DNA of 64,000 bases from an uncultured Nocardioides sp. (GTDB taxonomy: Bacteria > Actinomycetota > Actinomycetes > Propionibacteriales > Nocardioidaceae): positions 744,001 through 808,000 of the forward strand of contig NZ_CANLDB010000001.1 of assembly GCF_947489365.1 (NCBI RefSeq), given 5' to 3'. Below are positions 40,749-48,057 of this stretch, one piece after another. Positions within the stretch are counted from its first letter, which is position 1. Each line of letters begins with the position of its first letter. The notes beneath the pieces were generated by a model. That model did no database searches, was not told the DNA's origin, and worked only from the letters and a program-made list of their open reading frames with translations. Made by a program: the position numbers and the translations under genes.

Positions 40749-40973
40749 ATGAGCACCATGACGACTCTCGCTCCGTGGACGAACGTCTACCGCGTCGAGC
40801 ACACGATCGCGCCCGTCTCCGCGCTCCGCCTCAAGGGTGACGTCTGCCTGCAGTCCGTCGGCAGCATCGCCCCGTCCTTCCCGGCCTTCATGGGCGCGGA
40901 GGGCGGCGTGGCCGTCGTCGCTGATGAGCGCACCACGGGGACCCCTGCCTGGAGTCCGCCGGACTGTCGATAG
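40749..40973 (+). CDS. whiB7 leader upstream ORF
   Basis: A 74-codon ORF in the long leader of whiB7. The ATG has a strong GGAGGTGG site 8 bases before it. The peptide (MSTMTTLAPWTNVYRVEH ..., ending TPAWSPPDCR) has no domain; the Pro-Pro pair lies 4 codons before the TAG stop (40971-40973). A hairpin covers the stop codon, and a strong terminator starts 20 bases after it. In mycobacteria and streptomycetes whiB7 is controlled by ribosome-mediated attenuation through such an upstream ORF, so this is probably a regulatory leader rather than a functional protein. Confidence 0.7.
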   Translation: MSTMTTLAPWTNVYRVEHTIAPVSALRLKGDVCLQSVGSIAPSFPAFMGAEGGVAVVADERTTGTPAWSPPDCR

Positions 40974-41034
40974 ACAGCACCGGCAGCCTCCAGGCCGCGG
41001 ATCCCACCACCGGGATCCGCGGCCTTTGTCGTTT
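40947..41034 (+). promoter_or_regulatory. whiB7 attenuator: alternative stem and intrinsic terminator
   Basis: Arms 40993-41005 and 41012-41024 form a perfect 13-bp hairpin with an ACCACC loop followed by TTTGTCGTTT, a textbook intrinsic terminator 52 bases before the whiB7 start. Upstream, GCCTGGAG (40947-40954) can pair with CTCCAGGC (40988-40995), enclosing stems GCCGG/CCGGC and CTGTC/GACAG. This alternative structure includes the upstream-ORF stop codon and takes 3 bases of the terminator's 5' arm. The layout fits ribosome-controlled antitermination, though the overlap is short. Confidence 0.75.
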
Positions 41035-41085
41035 CCCGGGTCCGACACCGAGACCGACGAGACACCGAGAGGAGGTGAGACCGAC

Positions 41086-41403
41086 ATGACGAGCACCCTC
41101 GTCACCGCCCACCAGGACGCTGCTGGTCCCAGCCTGAGTTGCCTGCACGACGAGGCCGGGCAGTACGACGACGACCGGCTGCCCTGCCGTAGCGGGAACC
41201 CCGAGCTGTGGTTCGCGGAGCTGCCGAGCGACGTGGAGCACGCCAAGGCCCTGTGCCGGGACTGTCCCGTCCGGGCCCTGTGCCTGGCCGCGGCCAAGGA
41301 CCGCCGCGAGCCCTGGGGCGTCTGGGGCGGAGAGCTGTTCCTGCAGGGAACCGTGATCCCCCGCAAGCGCCCCCGGGGCCGACCCCGCAAGGACGCCGCC
41401 TAG
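41086..41403 (+). CDS. whiB7: WhiB7, iron-sulfur transcription factor for intrinsic antibiotic resistance
   Basis: A 105-residue WhiB protein. Four cluster cysteines are visible (SCLHD or LPCRSG, then LCRDCPVRALC), followed by the Trp-Gly turn EPWGVWGGE and the C-terminal AT-hook RGRPRK, which distinguishes WhiB7 from other WhiB proteins. It binds the sigma-A region 4 and AT-rich DNA to switch on resistance and redox genes when translation is inhibited. The GAGGAGGTGAG ribosome site is strong. Its leader has the expected promoter, upstream ORF and attenuator. Confidence 0.95.
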   Translation: MTSTLVTAHQDAAGPSLSCLHDEAGQYDDDRLPCRSGNPELWFAELPSDVEHAKALCRDCPVRALCLAAAKDRREPWGVWGGELFLQGTVIPRKRPRGRPRKDAA

Positions 41404-41500
41404 GCGCCTGGACCTTCCCCCGCGGGAAGGGCCCACCCTCCGAGAGCAGCACCCGCCCACCACCCACCACCGACATACGGACGAGAACCGGAGCACCGCC

Positions 41501-41665
41501 ATGACCCACCTGCCGGAGGAGCTGGCCCGAGCACACCGCTCGGTCCTGCTGCACGACGCGCGCCAGGAGCGCCGCCGTCGGGCCCTGTCCCGCCGACGCC
41601 GCAACGACCGCCAGGCCGCCGAGCTCGCCCGCCGGGCGCGCGAGGCCGTCGTCCGCGACCTGTGA
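41501..41665 (+). CDS. Small basic helical protein, copy 1 (54 aa)
   Basis: A 54-residue ORF, ATG 41501 to TGA 41665, with GGAG before the start. It begins MTHLPEELARAHRS and is very rich in Arg (QERRRRALSRRRRN). It shares the EELARA motif, length and helical character with the protein at 41751-41915. Both follow whiB7 closely in the same direction and may be in its operon. Function unknown; a nucleic-acid- or ribosome-binding role would fit the charge but is only a guess. Confidence 0.62.
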   Translation: MTHLPEELARAHRSVLLHDARQERRRRALSRRRRNDRQAAELARRAREAVVRDL

Positions 41666-41750
41666 GGACCGACCACCGATGACCACCGACCCGATCACCG
41701 ACCCGATCACCGACACCACCACCCACACCCCTGAGATCAGGAGCACCACC

Positions 41751-41915
41751 ATGCAACTCATGCACGAGGAACTGGCACGCGCACAGATGTCCGCGCGCCT
41801 GGGAGAGGCGCAGTCACACCAGCGCGGCAACCGTCTCGCGAAGGCCCAGCGGCTGTCCCGCCGGGCCGAGCGGGCCGCCGCCAAGGCCCGGCTCGCCCTC
41901 GCGCGCAGCCTCTAG
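41751..41915 (+). CDS. Small basic helical protein, copy 2 (54 aa)
   Basis: A 54-residue ORF from ATG 41751, preceded by AGGAGCACC. It contains MHEELARAQMS near the start and a basic Ala-rich helix to the end (RLSRRAERAAAKARLALARS). EELARA, Ser14, Leu17 and Ala20 align without gaps to copy 1, and both are exactly 54 residues, which favours this start over an in-frame ATG at 41679. The 24 codons between (TTDPITDPITDTTT) are a simple repeat. Function unknown. Confidence 0.65.
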   Translation: MQLMHEELARAQMSARLGEAQSHQRGNRLAKAQRLSRRAERAAAKARLALARSL

Positions 41916-41940
41916 GCCCCGCAGCACCGAGCAGCACCCG

Positions 41941-41976
41941 CACCGCCCCGCCGCCGATCTCGGCGGCGGGGCGGTG
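41941..41976 (+). terminator. Terminator of the whiB7 region
   Basis: Arms 41941-41956 and 41961-41976 form a perfect 16-bp GC stem with an ATCT loop, 25 bases after the second small basic gene. It marks the end of a whiB7 transcription unit that probably includes both small genes. Confidence 0.7.
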
Positions 41977-42004
41977 TGGCGTCCGGACTCGCTACCGTGG
42001 GCCG

Positions 42005-42163
42005 ATGCCGACCTGCGACTTCTGCGGGCGCCACGCGGACGGCGCCGACGCCCTGGCCTGGACCACGTCGGTGGAGCGGGGGCGGCAGCAGCGCTACTGC
42101 GACACCTGCTCCCGGGAGCACCTGCGCGCGATCGAGGGGAAGCTCGACAGCGAGTGGTGGTGA
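42005..42163 (+). CDS. Small zinc-ribbon protein (52 aa)
   Basis: A 52-residue ORF with two CxxC knuckles (PTCDFCGRH and RYCDTCSREH) separated by about 24 residues, as in a zinc ribbon, and ending KLDSEWW. TACCGT (41993-41998) ends 6 bases before ATG 42005, giving a leaderless promoter just after the whiB7-region terminator. The function is unknown. It converges on the cyclodehydratase-like gene. Confidence 0.75.
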   Translation: MPTCDFCGRHADGADALAWTTSVERGRQQRYCDTCSREHLRAIEGKLDSEWW

Positions 42164-42197
42164 CCCCGGTTCTCCCGCGTTCGATCGCGGACGCCGC

Positions 42198-43088
42198 TCA
42201 GCCCGTCAGGTGGTTGCCCCACCCGCAGCCGCAGCAGGGGTGCGGCGACACCGGGCGCGGGGTGGTCCCGCTCTCGGCGTCGGCGGACACCTCGATCGTC
42301 GCCGACCACGTCGCGGGTCGTCCGCCCTCCGCCCAGGTGACGACGTCGCGGGCGGCGTACGCCACGGCGAGCGTGCCGAGCACCGGGTCGACCGGCTCCA
42401 GCCCCTGACCCTGCTGCTCCACCACGAGCGACCGGCGGGGGTCGCGCTCGGACAGGTGGGCGTCGAGGCACCGCAGGCACGAGGTGACCCCGGGGACGAC
42501 GAACGGGCCGACCCGCACCCGGCCCTGCACCGCGGCGAGGACGAGGTGCGGCCGGCCGGCCCGCACCGCGTCGTCCAGCCGGGCGCGCTCCGGCTCGCCG
42601 ACGCCGAGCAGGACCAGGAGCCCCGAGGAGTCCCGGCGCCGCCGGTCCGGGGCCCGCACCGTCAGGCCCGCCACGGTCATCAGCTCGCGCGCCTGCGCCG
42701 CCCAGTCCGACGCCCCGGCGACCTCGACCTGCAGCGACCGACGTGCCGTCAGCCGCTGCGCCGCGGCCGGGCCGTGCGCGGCGAACGCGGCGCCGACCGA
42801 GGCCCGGGCCCGGGCGCCGGCGGGGCTGAGAGCCGTCATCGCCGTCGGGTCGACGAGCAGGCCCCGCGCGGTGAGGTCGTCGAGCAGCCGCGGGTCCAGC
42901 TGTCCGGGGGCCACGGGGCGACCCGTCGCCAGTTCGGCGAGGGCGGCGGCGGTCGCCGGGCGGTCCGCCACCACGAGCCCCAGGTCGTCCAGCCCGACCT
43001 GCAGGTGGGTGGCGTCGCGCCGCACGACCCGGACCCCCGGCCGAAGGCAGACCCGGACGTCGTCCCGGGTGGAGCGGCTGCTGGTCAT
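42198..43088 (-). CDS. ThiF/cyclodehydratase-like protein (Rv3196 type)
   Basis: A 296-residue protein with an N-terminal winged-helix-like region (LRPGVRVVRRDATHLQVGL; LLDDLTARGLLV). The C-terminal part has a zinc-type Cys arrangement (TSCLRCLDAHLSERDP ... PCCGCGWG). It resembles actinobacterial proteins annotated as cyclodehydratase-like or leader-peptide-binding because of similarity to partners of thiazole/oxazole peptide synthesis. No YcaO or precursor gene is nearby, so a peptide-modifying role is not supported here. It corresponds in position to Rv3196 (recalled). Start ATG 43088. Confidence 0.7.
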   Translation of the reverse strand: MTSSRSTRDDVRVCLRPGVRVVRRDATHLQVGLDDLGLVVADRPATAAALAELATGRPVAPGQLDPRLLDDLTARGLLVDPTAMTALSPAGARARASVGAAFAAHGPAAAQRLTARRSLQVEVAGASDWAAQARELMTVAGLTVRAPDRRRRDSSGLLVLLGVGEPERARLDDAVRAGRPHLVLAAVQGRVRVGPFVVPGVTSCLRCLDAHLSERDPRRSLVVEQQGQGLEPVDPVLGTLAVAYAARDVVTWAEGGRPATWSATIEVSADAESGTTPRPVSPHPCCGCGWGNHLTG

Positions 43089-43128
43089 GGGCCGCACGGT
43101 GCCACCTGTGCCCGCCGGGCGCCCGGCT

Positions 43129-43358
43129 CTGTCCACAGGACGCAGGAGAGGCCCCCGTCGACCCGTCCGGCCCGCCTTCCCCTAACGGACCGTCCGGACC
43201 GGCCCGGGGGCCTCGTCCACGACCCACGCTAGGAGCGCCTCGCCAGGAGGTCAACGGGTGCCATGACCCGCCTGTGGAGGAGGCTGTGGACAGCCCTGTG
43301 GACGGGCGACGCGGCCGGTGGACAAGACCGGGGGCGCCGTGGACGGGCCTGGGGACGA
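43129..43358. repeat. Cluster of DnaA-box-like 9-mers in a divergent gap
   Basis: The 380-bp gap between the cyclodehydratase-like gene and the PHP gene holds CTGTCCACA (43129), TCGTCCACG (43213) and, on the other strand sense, TGTGGACAG (43285), TGTGGACGG (43297), GGTGGACAA (43317), CGTGGACGG (43338) and TGGGGACGA (43350). The high-GC actinobacterial DnaA box is TTGTCCACA (reverse TGTGGACAA); the best of these copies differ by 1-2 bases. No dnaA, dnaN or other origin genes are near. Confidence 0.4.
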
Positions 43359-43400
43359 CACGCCGGGCCGACAGCGCCGCAGTGGCCTGACCAGCCATGA
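43263..43400 (+). CDS. Possible Trp-rich 45-residue ORF
   Basis: ATG 43263 opens a 45-codon frame beginning MTRLWRRLWTALWTG, with Leu-Trp every four residues, and ending TGA 43400. AGGAGGT lies about 14 bases upstream, longer than ideal. The Leu-Trp repeats coincide with CTGTGGA repeats, so the frame may be a by-product of the DnaA-box-like sequences. Reported only as a possibility. Confidence 0.25.
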   Translation: MTRLWRRLWTALWTGDAAGGQDRGRRGRAWGRHAGPTAPQWPDQP

Positions 43401-43468
43401 TGGCCGCCAGCGGGTGTGCACGGAAGAAATCCGGTGGCCCGCCGACGTGCCGGAGCAGGGGGAGGCCG

Positions 43469-44512
43469 ATGGGGGACACGTACGACGCCGGGCCGGTCGC
43501 CGCGCTGCGCCGGATCGCGTTCCTCCTCGAGCGGGCCCGGGAGGACACCTACAAGGTCAAGGCCTACCGGTCCGCCGCCGCCACGCTGCTGCCCCTGGAC
43601 GCCGACGAGGTCGCCGCCCGGGTGGACGCCGGGACGCTGACCGAGCTGCCGGGCATCGGGCGCAGCACCGCGACCGTCGTCGCGGAGGCCGTGCGCGGGG
43701 AGACCCCGTCGCGGCTGGCGAGGCTCGAGGCGGAGCAGCAGGGGCCGCTGGTTCCGGGCGGGCGTGAGCTGCGGGCGGCGCTGCGCGGAGACTGCCACTC
43801 CCACTCCGACTGGTCCGACGGCGGCTCGCCGCTCGAGGAGATGGCGTTCACCGCGCTCGAGCTCGGCCACGAGTACCTCGTCCTCACCGACCACTCGCCC
43901 CGCCTGCGGGTGGCGAACGGGTTGTCCGCGGCACGCCTGGCGAAGCAGCTCGACGTCATCGACGCGGTCAACGGCCACCTCGACGCGCAGGGCGAGGCCT
44001 TCACGCTGCTGAAGGGGATCGAGGTCGACATCCTCGACGACGGCGGGCTCGACCAGAGCGACGAGATGCTCGCCCGGCTCGACCTCCGGGTCGCCAGCGT
44101 CCACTCCAAGCTCCGGATGGACGCCGAGCCGATGACGCGGCGGATGGTCGCCGCGGTCGCGAACCCGTTCGTGAACGTGCTCGGCCACTGCACGGGCCGG
44201 CTCGTCACCGGGGGCCGCGGGACCCGTCCGCCGTCGGAGTTCGACGCCCGCGCCGTCTTCGAGGCCTGCGTCGAGCACGACGTCGCCGTCGAGATCAACT
44301 CCCGGCCCGAGCGCCGCGACCCGCCGACGACGCTGCTGGAGCTCGCCCGCGACCTCGGCTGCCTGTTCAGCATCGACTCCGACTCCCACGCCCCGGGCCA
44401 GCTGGACATGCTCGACTACGGCTGCGAGCGCGCCGAGGCCGCCGGCATCGAGCCCGACCGCATCGTCAACACGTGGCCCCGCGACCGACTGCTGGAGTGG
44501 GCGCTGCCGTGA
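43469..44512 (+). CDS. PHP-domain protein with N-terminal helix-hairpin-helix (PolX-like C-terminal module)
   Basis: A 347-residue protein. The first 95 residues form a DNA-polymerase-X-like helical domain with a helix-hairpin-helix (FLLERAREDTYKVKAYRSAA; LTELPGIGRSTATVVAEA). PHP motifs follow: GDCHSHSDWSDGG, LVLTDHSPRL, GIEVDIL, VNVLGHCTGR and SIDSDSHA. The nucleotidyl-transfer domain of full PolX enzymes is missing. It probably has phosphoesterase or 3'-exonuclease activity in DNA repair. The GGGGGAGG ribosome site supports ATG 43469. Its stop overlaps the M48-type gene. Confidence 0.87.
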   Translation: MGDTYDAGPVAALRRIAFLLERAREDTYKVKAYRSAAATLLPLDADEVAARVDAGTLTELPGIGRSTATVVAEAVRGETPSRLARLEAEQQGPLVPGGRELRAALRGDCHSHSDWSDGGSPLEEMAFTALELGHEYLVLTDHSPRLRVANGLSAARLAKQLDVIDAVNGHLDAQGEAFTLLKGIEVDILDDGGLDQSDEMLARLDLRVASVHSKLRMDAEPMTRRMVAAVANPFVNVLGHCTGRLVTGGRGTRPPSEFDARAVFEACVEHDVAVEINSRPERRDPPTTLLELARDLGCLFSIDSDSHAPGQLDMLDYGCERAEAAGIEPDRIVNTWPRDRLLEWALP

Positions 44513-45060
44513 GCGGGACCACGGGGGAGCAGGTCGAGGTACGACGGTCGCGGCGCCGCCGTCGTACCGTCTCGGCGCGGCGGGACGGCGAGAAGATCCT
44601 GGTGCTGATCCCCGCCTCGATGAGCGAGGCGGACGAGCAGCTCTGGGTTCCGAAGATGGTCCAGCGCGTCCTGCGGGCCGAGCAGCGACGTCGTACGCCG
44701 CCCGGCGAGGAGGACCTGATGGCCTGGGCGACGCGCCTCTCCGACCGCTACCTCGGCGGGCTCGCGCAGCCCGACTCGGTGCGCTGGGTCGACAACCAGA
44801 GCTCCCGCTGGGGCTCCTGCACCCCCGGGGAGAGGACGATCCGGCTCTCCACCCGGCTGCAGCAGATGCCGCGGTGGGTCGTCGAGTACGTGCTCGTCCA
44901 CGAGCTCGCCCACCTGCTGGAGCCGGGTCACGACGCGCGGTTCTGGGCCTGGGTGCGGCACTACCCGCTCACCGGCAAGGCGCAGGGCTACCTGCTCGGC
45001 TGGTCCGCCGCCCACGGCGTCGAGCCGCCTCCCGGGGAGACCGAGCCCGAGCCGGAGTGA
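44509..45060 (+). CDS. YgjP/M48-type metallopeptidase domain protein
   Basis: A 183-residue protein of the DUF45/YgjP group: SSRWGSCTPGERTIRLSTRL (the WGSC motif) and VLVHELAHLLEPGHDARFW, where HELAH is the HExxH zinc site and the later His the third ligand. It is cytosolic (no signal peptide). The N-terminus is Arg-rich (VRRSRRRRRTVSARRDG). GTG 44509 overlaps the PHP gene stop by 4 bases. Repeat array B starts at the base after its stop codon. Confidence 0.88.
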   Translation: MSGTTGEQVEVRRSRRRRRTVSARRDGEKILVLIPASMSEADEQLWVPKMVQRVLRAEQRRRTPPGEEDLMAWATRLSDRYLGGLAQPDSVRWVDNQSSRWGSCTPGERTIRLSTRLQQMPRWVVEYVLVHELAHLLEPGHDARFWAWVRHYPLTGKAQGYLLGWSAAHGVEPPPGETEPEPE

Positions 45061-45323
45061 GCCGAGTCGGCCCGAACGTGCGTCGTGGGGACGCCGAGTC
45101 GGCCCGAACGTGCGTCGTGGGGACGCCGAGTCGGCCCGAACGTGCGTCCAAGGGACGACGAGTCGGCCCGAAGGGGTCACAGATGGCGCGAGGCGACCCG
45201 GGCACTCTCCGTGGGGCGGGCCTGGAGTGCGGTGCTGACCGTTCGGGCCGACTCGGCACCCCAGTGGAGTGCGTTCGGGCCGACTCGGCACGTCCGGGGC
45301 GTGCGTTCGGGCCGACTCGGCGG
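45061..45323. repeat. 32-bp-pitch repeat array B, four forward and three inverted units
   Basis: GAGTCGGCCCGAACGTGCG starts at 45064, 45096 and 45128, with a variant at 45160. Inverted copies have GACTC at 45250, 45282 and 45314. All are spaced exactly 32 bases, with about 75 unique bases in the centre. The array starts directly after the stop of the M48 gene and ends directly at the stop of the NUDIX gene, filling the convergent gap completely. It is the same unit as array A at 11.3 kb. Confidence 0.9.
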
Positions 45324-45899
45324 CTACAGACGCGCGCGGGCGAGGGCGACCAGGTGCAGCATGTCGGCGTCCGGGTCGGGCAGGGCGTCGGCGGGCCACC
45401 AGCGGAGGTCGGCGGACTCGTCGCTGATGCCGAGGGGTGCGTCCGGGTCGGCGACGGCGAGGAAGCGGACGTCGAGGTGGTGGGTGGTGCGCGCCCGATC
45501 GCTCGAGCCGTCCGGGCCCTCGGGGCGGGGGCCGCAGAAGGGGACGGGGTGCTCGGACAGCTGGAGCGGCACGGGGTCCAGCGCCGGGCCGGACGCCAGC
45601 CCCGACTCCTCCGTCGCCTCGCGCAGCGCGGCACCGGCGAGCGTGGTGTCCGCGGCCTCGCAGTGCCCGCCGAGCTGGAACCAGCGCCCCGCGCGGGCGT
45701 GCAGGGTCAGGAGCACCCGGGACCCGTCGGGGCTGGCGACCAGCGTGCTGGCGGTGAGGTGGTCGGGCAGGCAGGAGCGGTCCAAGCCGTCGGGGTGCGC
45801 CGCGAGGTGCCCGACGTACCGGCGGCGCAGGACCTCCTGCGCGTCGTCCGGTGCCACCCACCCGCCGAGCACCGCGAGGGCGTCGGCGTGGAGGCTCAC
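45324..45899 (-). CDS. NUDIX hydrolase
   Basis: A 191-residue protein with the Nudix box GHCEAADTTLAGAALREATEE (glycine, then REATEE followed by SG), a C-terminal THHLDVRFLAVAD strand and a DESADLRWWP tail. It hydrolyses a nucleoside diphosphate derivative, substrate unknown. It is preceded on the minus strand by the metalloprotease-family gene, with a 4-base GTGA overlap, so the two are co-translated. Confidence 0.87.
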   Translation of the reverse strand: MSLHADALAVLGGWVAPDDAQEVLRRRYVGHLAAHPDGLDRSCLPDHLTASTLVASPDGSRVLLTLHARAGRWFQLGGHCEAADTTLAGAALREATEESGLASGPALDPVPLQLSEHPVPFCGPRPEGPDGSSDRARTTHHLDVRFLAVADPDAPLGISDESADLRWWPADALPDPDADMLHLVALARARL

Positions 45900-47359
45900 G
45901 CCGGGCCGTCGCCCTTCGGGCCCTCGTCCTTGGGCCCCTCGTCCTCCGGGTCCACGTCCTTCTCGTCCGAGGCGGGGGTGGTGCCGTCGAGGAGAGCCTG
46001 CAGCTCGGCGTCGAACTGCTCCTCGCTCAGCTCGTCGGGCTTGGCGGCGTCCTCGCGGAAGCCGAGCGGGTCGTCGAGGTCCGCGTCGGTGGGGAGCAGG
46101 TCGGGGTGCATCCAGACGCCGTCCCGGGCCTCGACGCCCTGCCGGGTGCGGAGCGAGCCCCACAGCGTCGAGGCGTCGCGCAGGCGCCGGGGCCGGAGCT
46201 CCAGCCCGACCAGGGAGGCGAAGGTCTGCTCGGCGGGCCCGCCCGCGGCGCGGCGGCGGCGTACCGCCTCCTGCAGCTTGGCGGCGGCGGGCATCCGCGT
46301 GGCGGTGGCCTGGCCGACGACCTCGTCGACCCAGCCCTCGACCAGGGCGAGGGTGACCTCGAGGCGCGACAGCGCCGCCTTCTGGGCGGGGGACTGCTCC
46401 AGGTCGAACATGCCGCCCTCGAGCATCTCCTGCATGGCGGCGGGGTTGGTCGGGTCGAGCCCGCGAAGCCGCTCCTCCATCGTGGACTGGATCTGCTCGG
46501 TGTTGATCTGCAGGCCCTCGCCGTAGTCGCGGACGGCGCCGAGCAGGTGCTCGCGCAGCCACGGGACGCCGGCGAACAGGCGCTGGTGGGCTGCCTCGCG
46601 CAGCGCGAGGTACAGCAGGACGTCGTCACCGGAGACGTCGAGGCCGTCGGCGAGGGAGGCGACGTTGGCCGGGACGATCGCGGCCTTGCCGACCGGGCCC
46701 AGCGGCAGGCCGATGTCGGAGGCGGTGAGCACCTCGGAGGCCAGGGCGCCGAGACCGGAGGCGACCTGGCCGCCGACCATCGCGCCCGTGACCTTGCCGA
46801 GCATCCCGATGAGCGGGCCGGCCATCTGCGCGGCCTCGGCGGGCAGGGCCTTGCCGAGCGCGCCGTTGGCGGAGGCGGCGATGGGCTCGACGAGGTGCTT
46901 CCAGACGTCGAGGGTCTCGACCAGCCACTCCGCGCGGCTCCAGGCGGCGGTGGTGCTCACGCCGGAGGTCAGCTCGGTGGTCTCGTCGAGCCACAGGTCG
47001 GCGAGACGGATGGCGTCGGCGACGGCGTCCTTCTGCCCCGGCGTCGGCGTCGGGTCGGGCTGGGAGGCCACCTGCTTGCGGGCGGTGTCGAGGACGACGT
47101 CCCAGTTGACCGGGCCGTCGTACGGCTGCATGAGGGCCTGGACCTGCGCCATCATCTGGCCGAGGTCGGGCATCTGGCCGCCGAAGAGGGCGGACAGGTC
47201 GGGCATGCCGCCAGGCAGGCCGGGCCCGCCCTGGCCGCCGGCCCCGCCACCGAGGGCGCCGAAGAGCTGCTCGAACGGCGTGCCCTTGAACGGGTTCTCG
47301 CCGCGCGAGGAGTCGTCGCCCGTGGGGTCGTCGGGTCCGTCGTCCGGTGGGTTCGCCAT
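45896..47359 (-). CDS. Zinc-dependent metalloprotease family protein (Rv3195 type)
   Basis: A 487-residue protein. It has a Gly/Pro-rich N-terminus (FGALGGGAGGQGG), long helices, and a central LYLALREAAHQRLFAGVPWLREHLL, the conserved helix of the actinobacterial family annotated as zinc-dependent metalloprotease (DUF2342). A strict HExxH is not present; REAAH takes its place, so protease activity is doubtful. The C-terminus is acidic with repeats (DEGPKDEGPKGDGP). TAGATT (47366-47371) ends 6 bases before ATG 47359, a leaderless promoter. It corresponds in position to Rv3195 (recalled). Confidence 0.82.
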   Translation of the reverse strand: MANPPDDGPDDPTGDDSSRGENPFKGTPFEQLFGALGGGAGGQGGPGLPGGMPDLSALFGGQMPDLGQMMAQVQALMQPYDGPVNWDVVLDTARKQVASQPDPTPTPGQKDAVADAIRLADLWLDETTELTSGVSTTAAWSRAEWLVETLDVWKHLVEPIAASANGALGKALPAEAAQMAGPLIGMLGKVTGAMVGGQVASGLGALASEVLTASDIGLPLGPVGKAAIVPANVASLADGLDVSGDDVLLYLALREAAHQRLFAGVPWLREHLLGAVRDYGEGLQINTEQIQSTMEERLRGLDPTNPAAMQEMLEGGMFDLEQSPAQKAALSRLEVTLALVEGWVDEVVGQATATRMPAAAKLQEAVRRRRAAGGPAEQTFASLVGLELRPRRLRDASTLWGSLRTRQGVEARDGVWMHPDLLPTDADLDDPLGFREDAAKPDELSEEQFDAELQALLDGTTPASDEKDVDPEDEGPKDEGPKGDGPA

Positions 47360-47437
47360 GCTCCGAATCTACGCGGGTCGACCAGCCGACCACGACCGAT
47401 CCGCGGTCCGGGGGAGGGGTGTTCGCCGAGGGCGCAC

Positions 47438-47443
47438 TAGCCT
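47438..47443 (+). promoter_or_regulatory. -10 box TAGCCT of moaE, leaderless type
   Basis: TAGCCT ends 7 bases before ATG 47451. It is paired with the divergent TAGATT box of the metalloprotease-family gene, so the 91-base gap has two back-to-back leaderless promoters. Confidence 0.55.
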
Positions 47444-47450
47444 CGCGCCC

Positions 47451-47930
47451 ATGACCTCGCCCCGGCCCGAGCGCGTCCCCGACCCGCCCCGACCGGTCAG
47501 TGAGGTGGTCCGGTGGGTCGACATCGTCGCCGAGCCGCTCGACGCCGACGCCGTCGCCGCCTCCCTGGACGACCTCGCGGCCGGTGCCGTCTGCGTCTTC
47601 GTCGGCCGCGTCCGTGACCACGACGAGGGCCGCGACGTGTCGGGCCTGGCCTACGAGGCCCACCCCTCCGCGCTGGAGCGGATGCGGGAGGTCGCCGAGC
47701 GCGTGGCAGCCGAGCACGACGTGCGCGGGCTGTCCGTCGTCCACCGCATCGGTGAGATCCCGATCGGCGGCGCCGCCGTCGTGGCCGCCGCCTCTGCCGC
47801 GCACCGGTGGGAGTCGTTCCGCGCCACCGAGGCGCTCGTCGACATCCTCAAGGCCGAGGTCCCGATCTGGAAGCACCAGACCTACTCCGCCGGCGACGCC
47901 GGCTGGGTGGGCGTCGACACCGAGGGCTGA
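47451..47930 (+). CDS. moaE: Molybdopterin synthase catalytic subunit MoaE
   Basis: A 159-residue protein with the MoaE landmarks FVGRVRDHDEGRDV, LAYEAHPSALERM and the active-site lysines of ILKAEVPIWKHQTY. With MoaD-thiocarboxylate it converts precursor Z to molybdopterin. No moaD lies nearby; MoeZ at 22.2 kb would sulfurate MoaD. Its own leaderless promoter indicates independent expression. Confidence 0.93.
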   Translation: MTSPRPERVPDPPRPVSEVVRWVDIVAEPLDADAVAASLDDLAAGAVCVFVGRVRDHDEGRDVSGLAYEAHPSALERMREVAERVAAEHDVRGLSVVHRIGEIPIGGAAVVAAASAAHRWESFRATEALVDILKAEVPIWKHQTYSAGDAGWVGVDTEG

Positions 47931-48057
47931 GGCAGACCGCAGCTCCAGACCGGCGGCCCCGCCGTGGCCGCTCGACCACCTCGGTGCGGATCTCGATCTC
48001 CCGAGGGCGCCCGCGTGGCTTCCCAGCGGGACGCGCCCCGCTCCCTAGCCTGGGCGC

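Noticed and set aside
40734..40973. An earlier ATG (40734) for the whiB7 upstream ORF
   Set aside because: The strong GGAGGTGG site lies after it and is correctly spaced for ATG 40749.
41679..41915. A 78-codon start for the second small basic protein
   Set aside because: The extra 24 codons are a simple TDPITDPIT repeat, and the ATG at 41751 has a better ribosome site and gives the same length as its paralogue.
43129..43358. A chromosomal origin
   Set aside because: The DnaA-like boxes are imperfect, there is no AT-rich unwinding region, and dnaA/dnaN are not here.
42198..43400. A RiPP (thiazole/oxazole peptide) cluster built from the cyclodehydratase-like gene and the Trp-rich ORF
   Set aside because: No YcaO, dehydrogenase, transporter or Cys/Ser/Thr-rich core peptide is present, and the protein is a conserved member of a housekeeping block.
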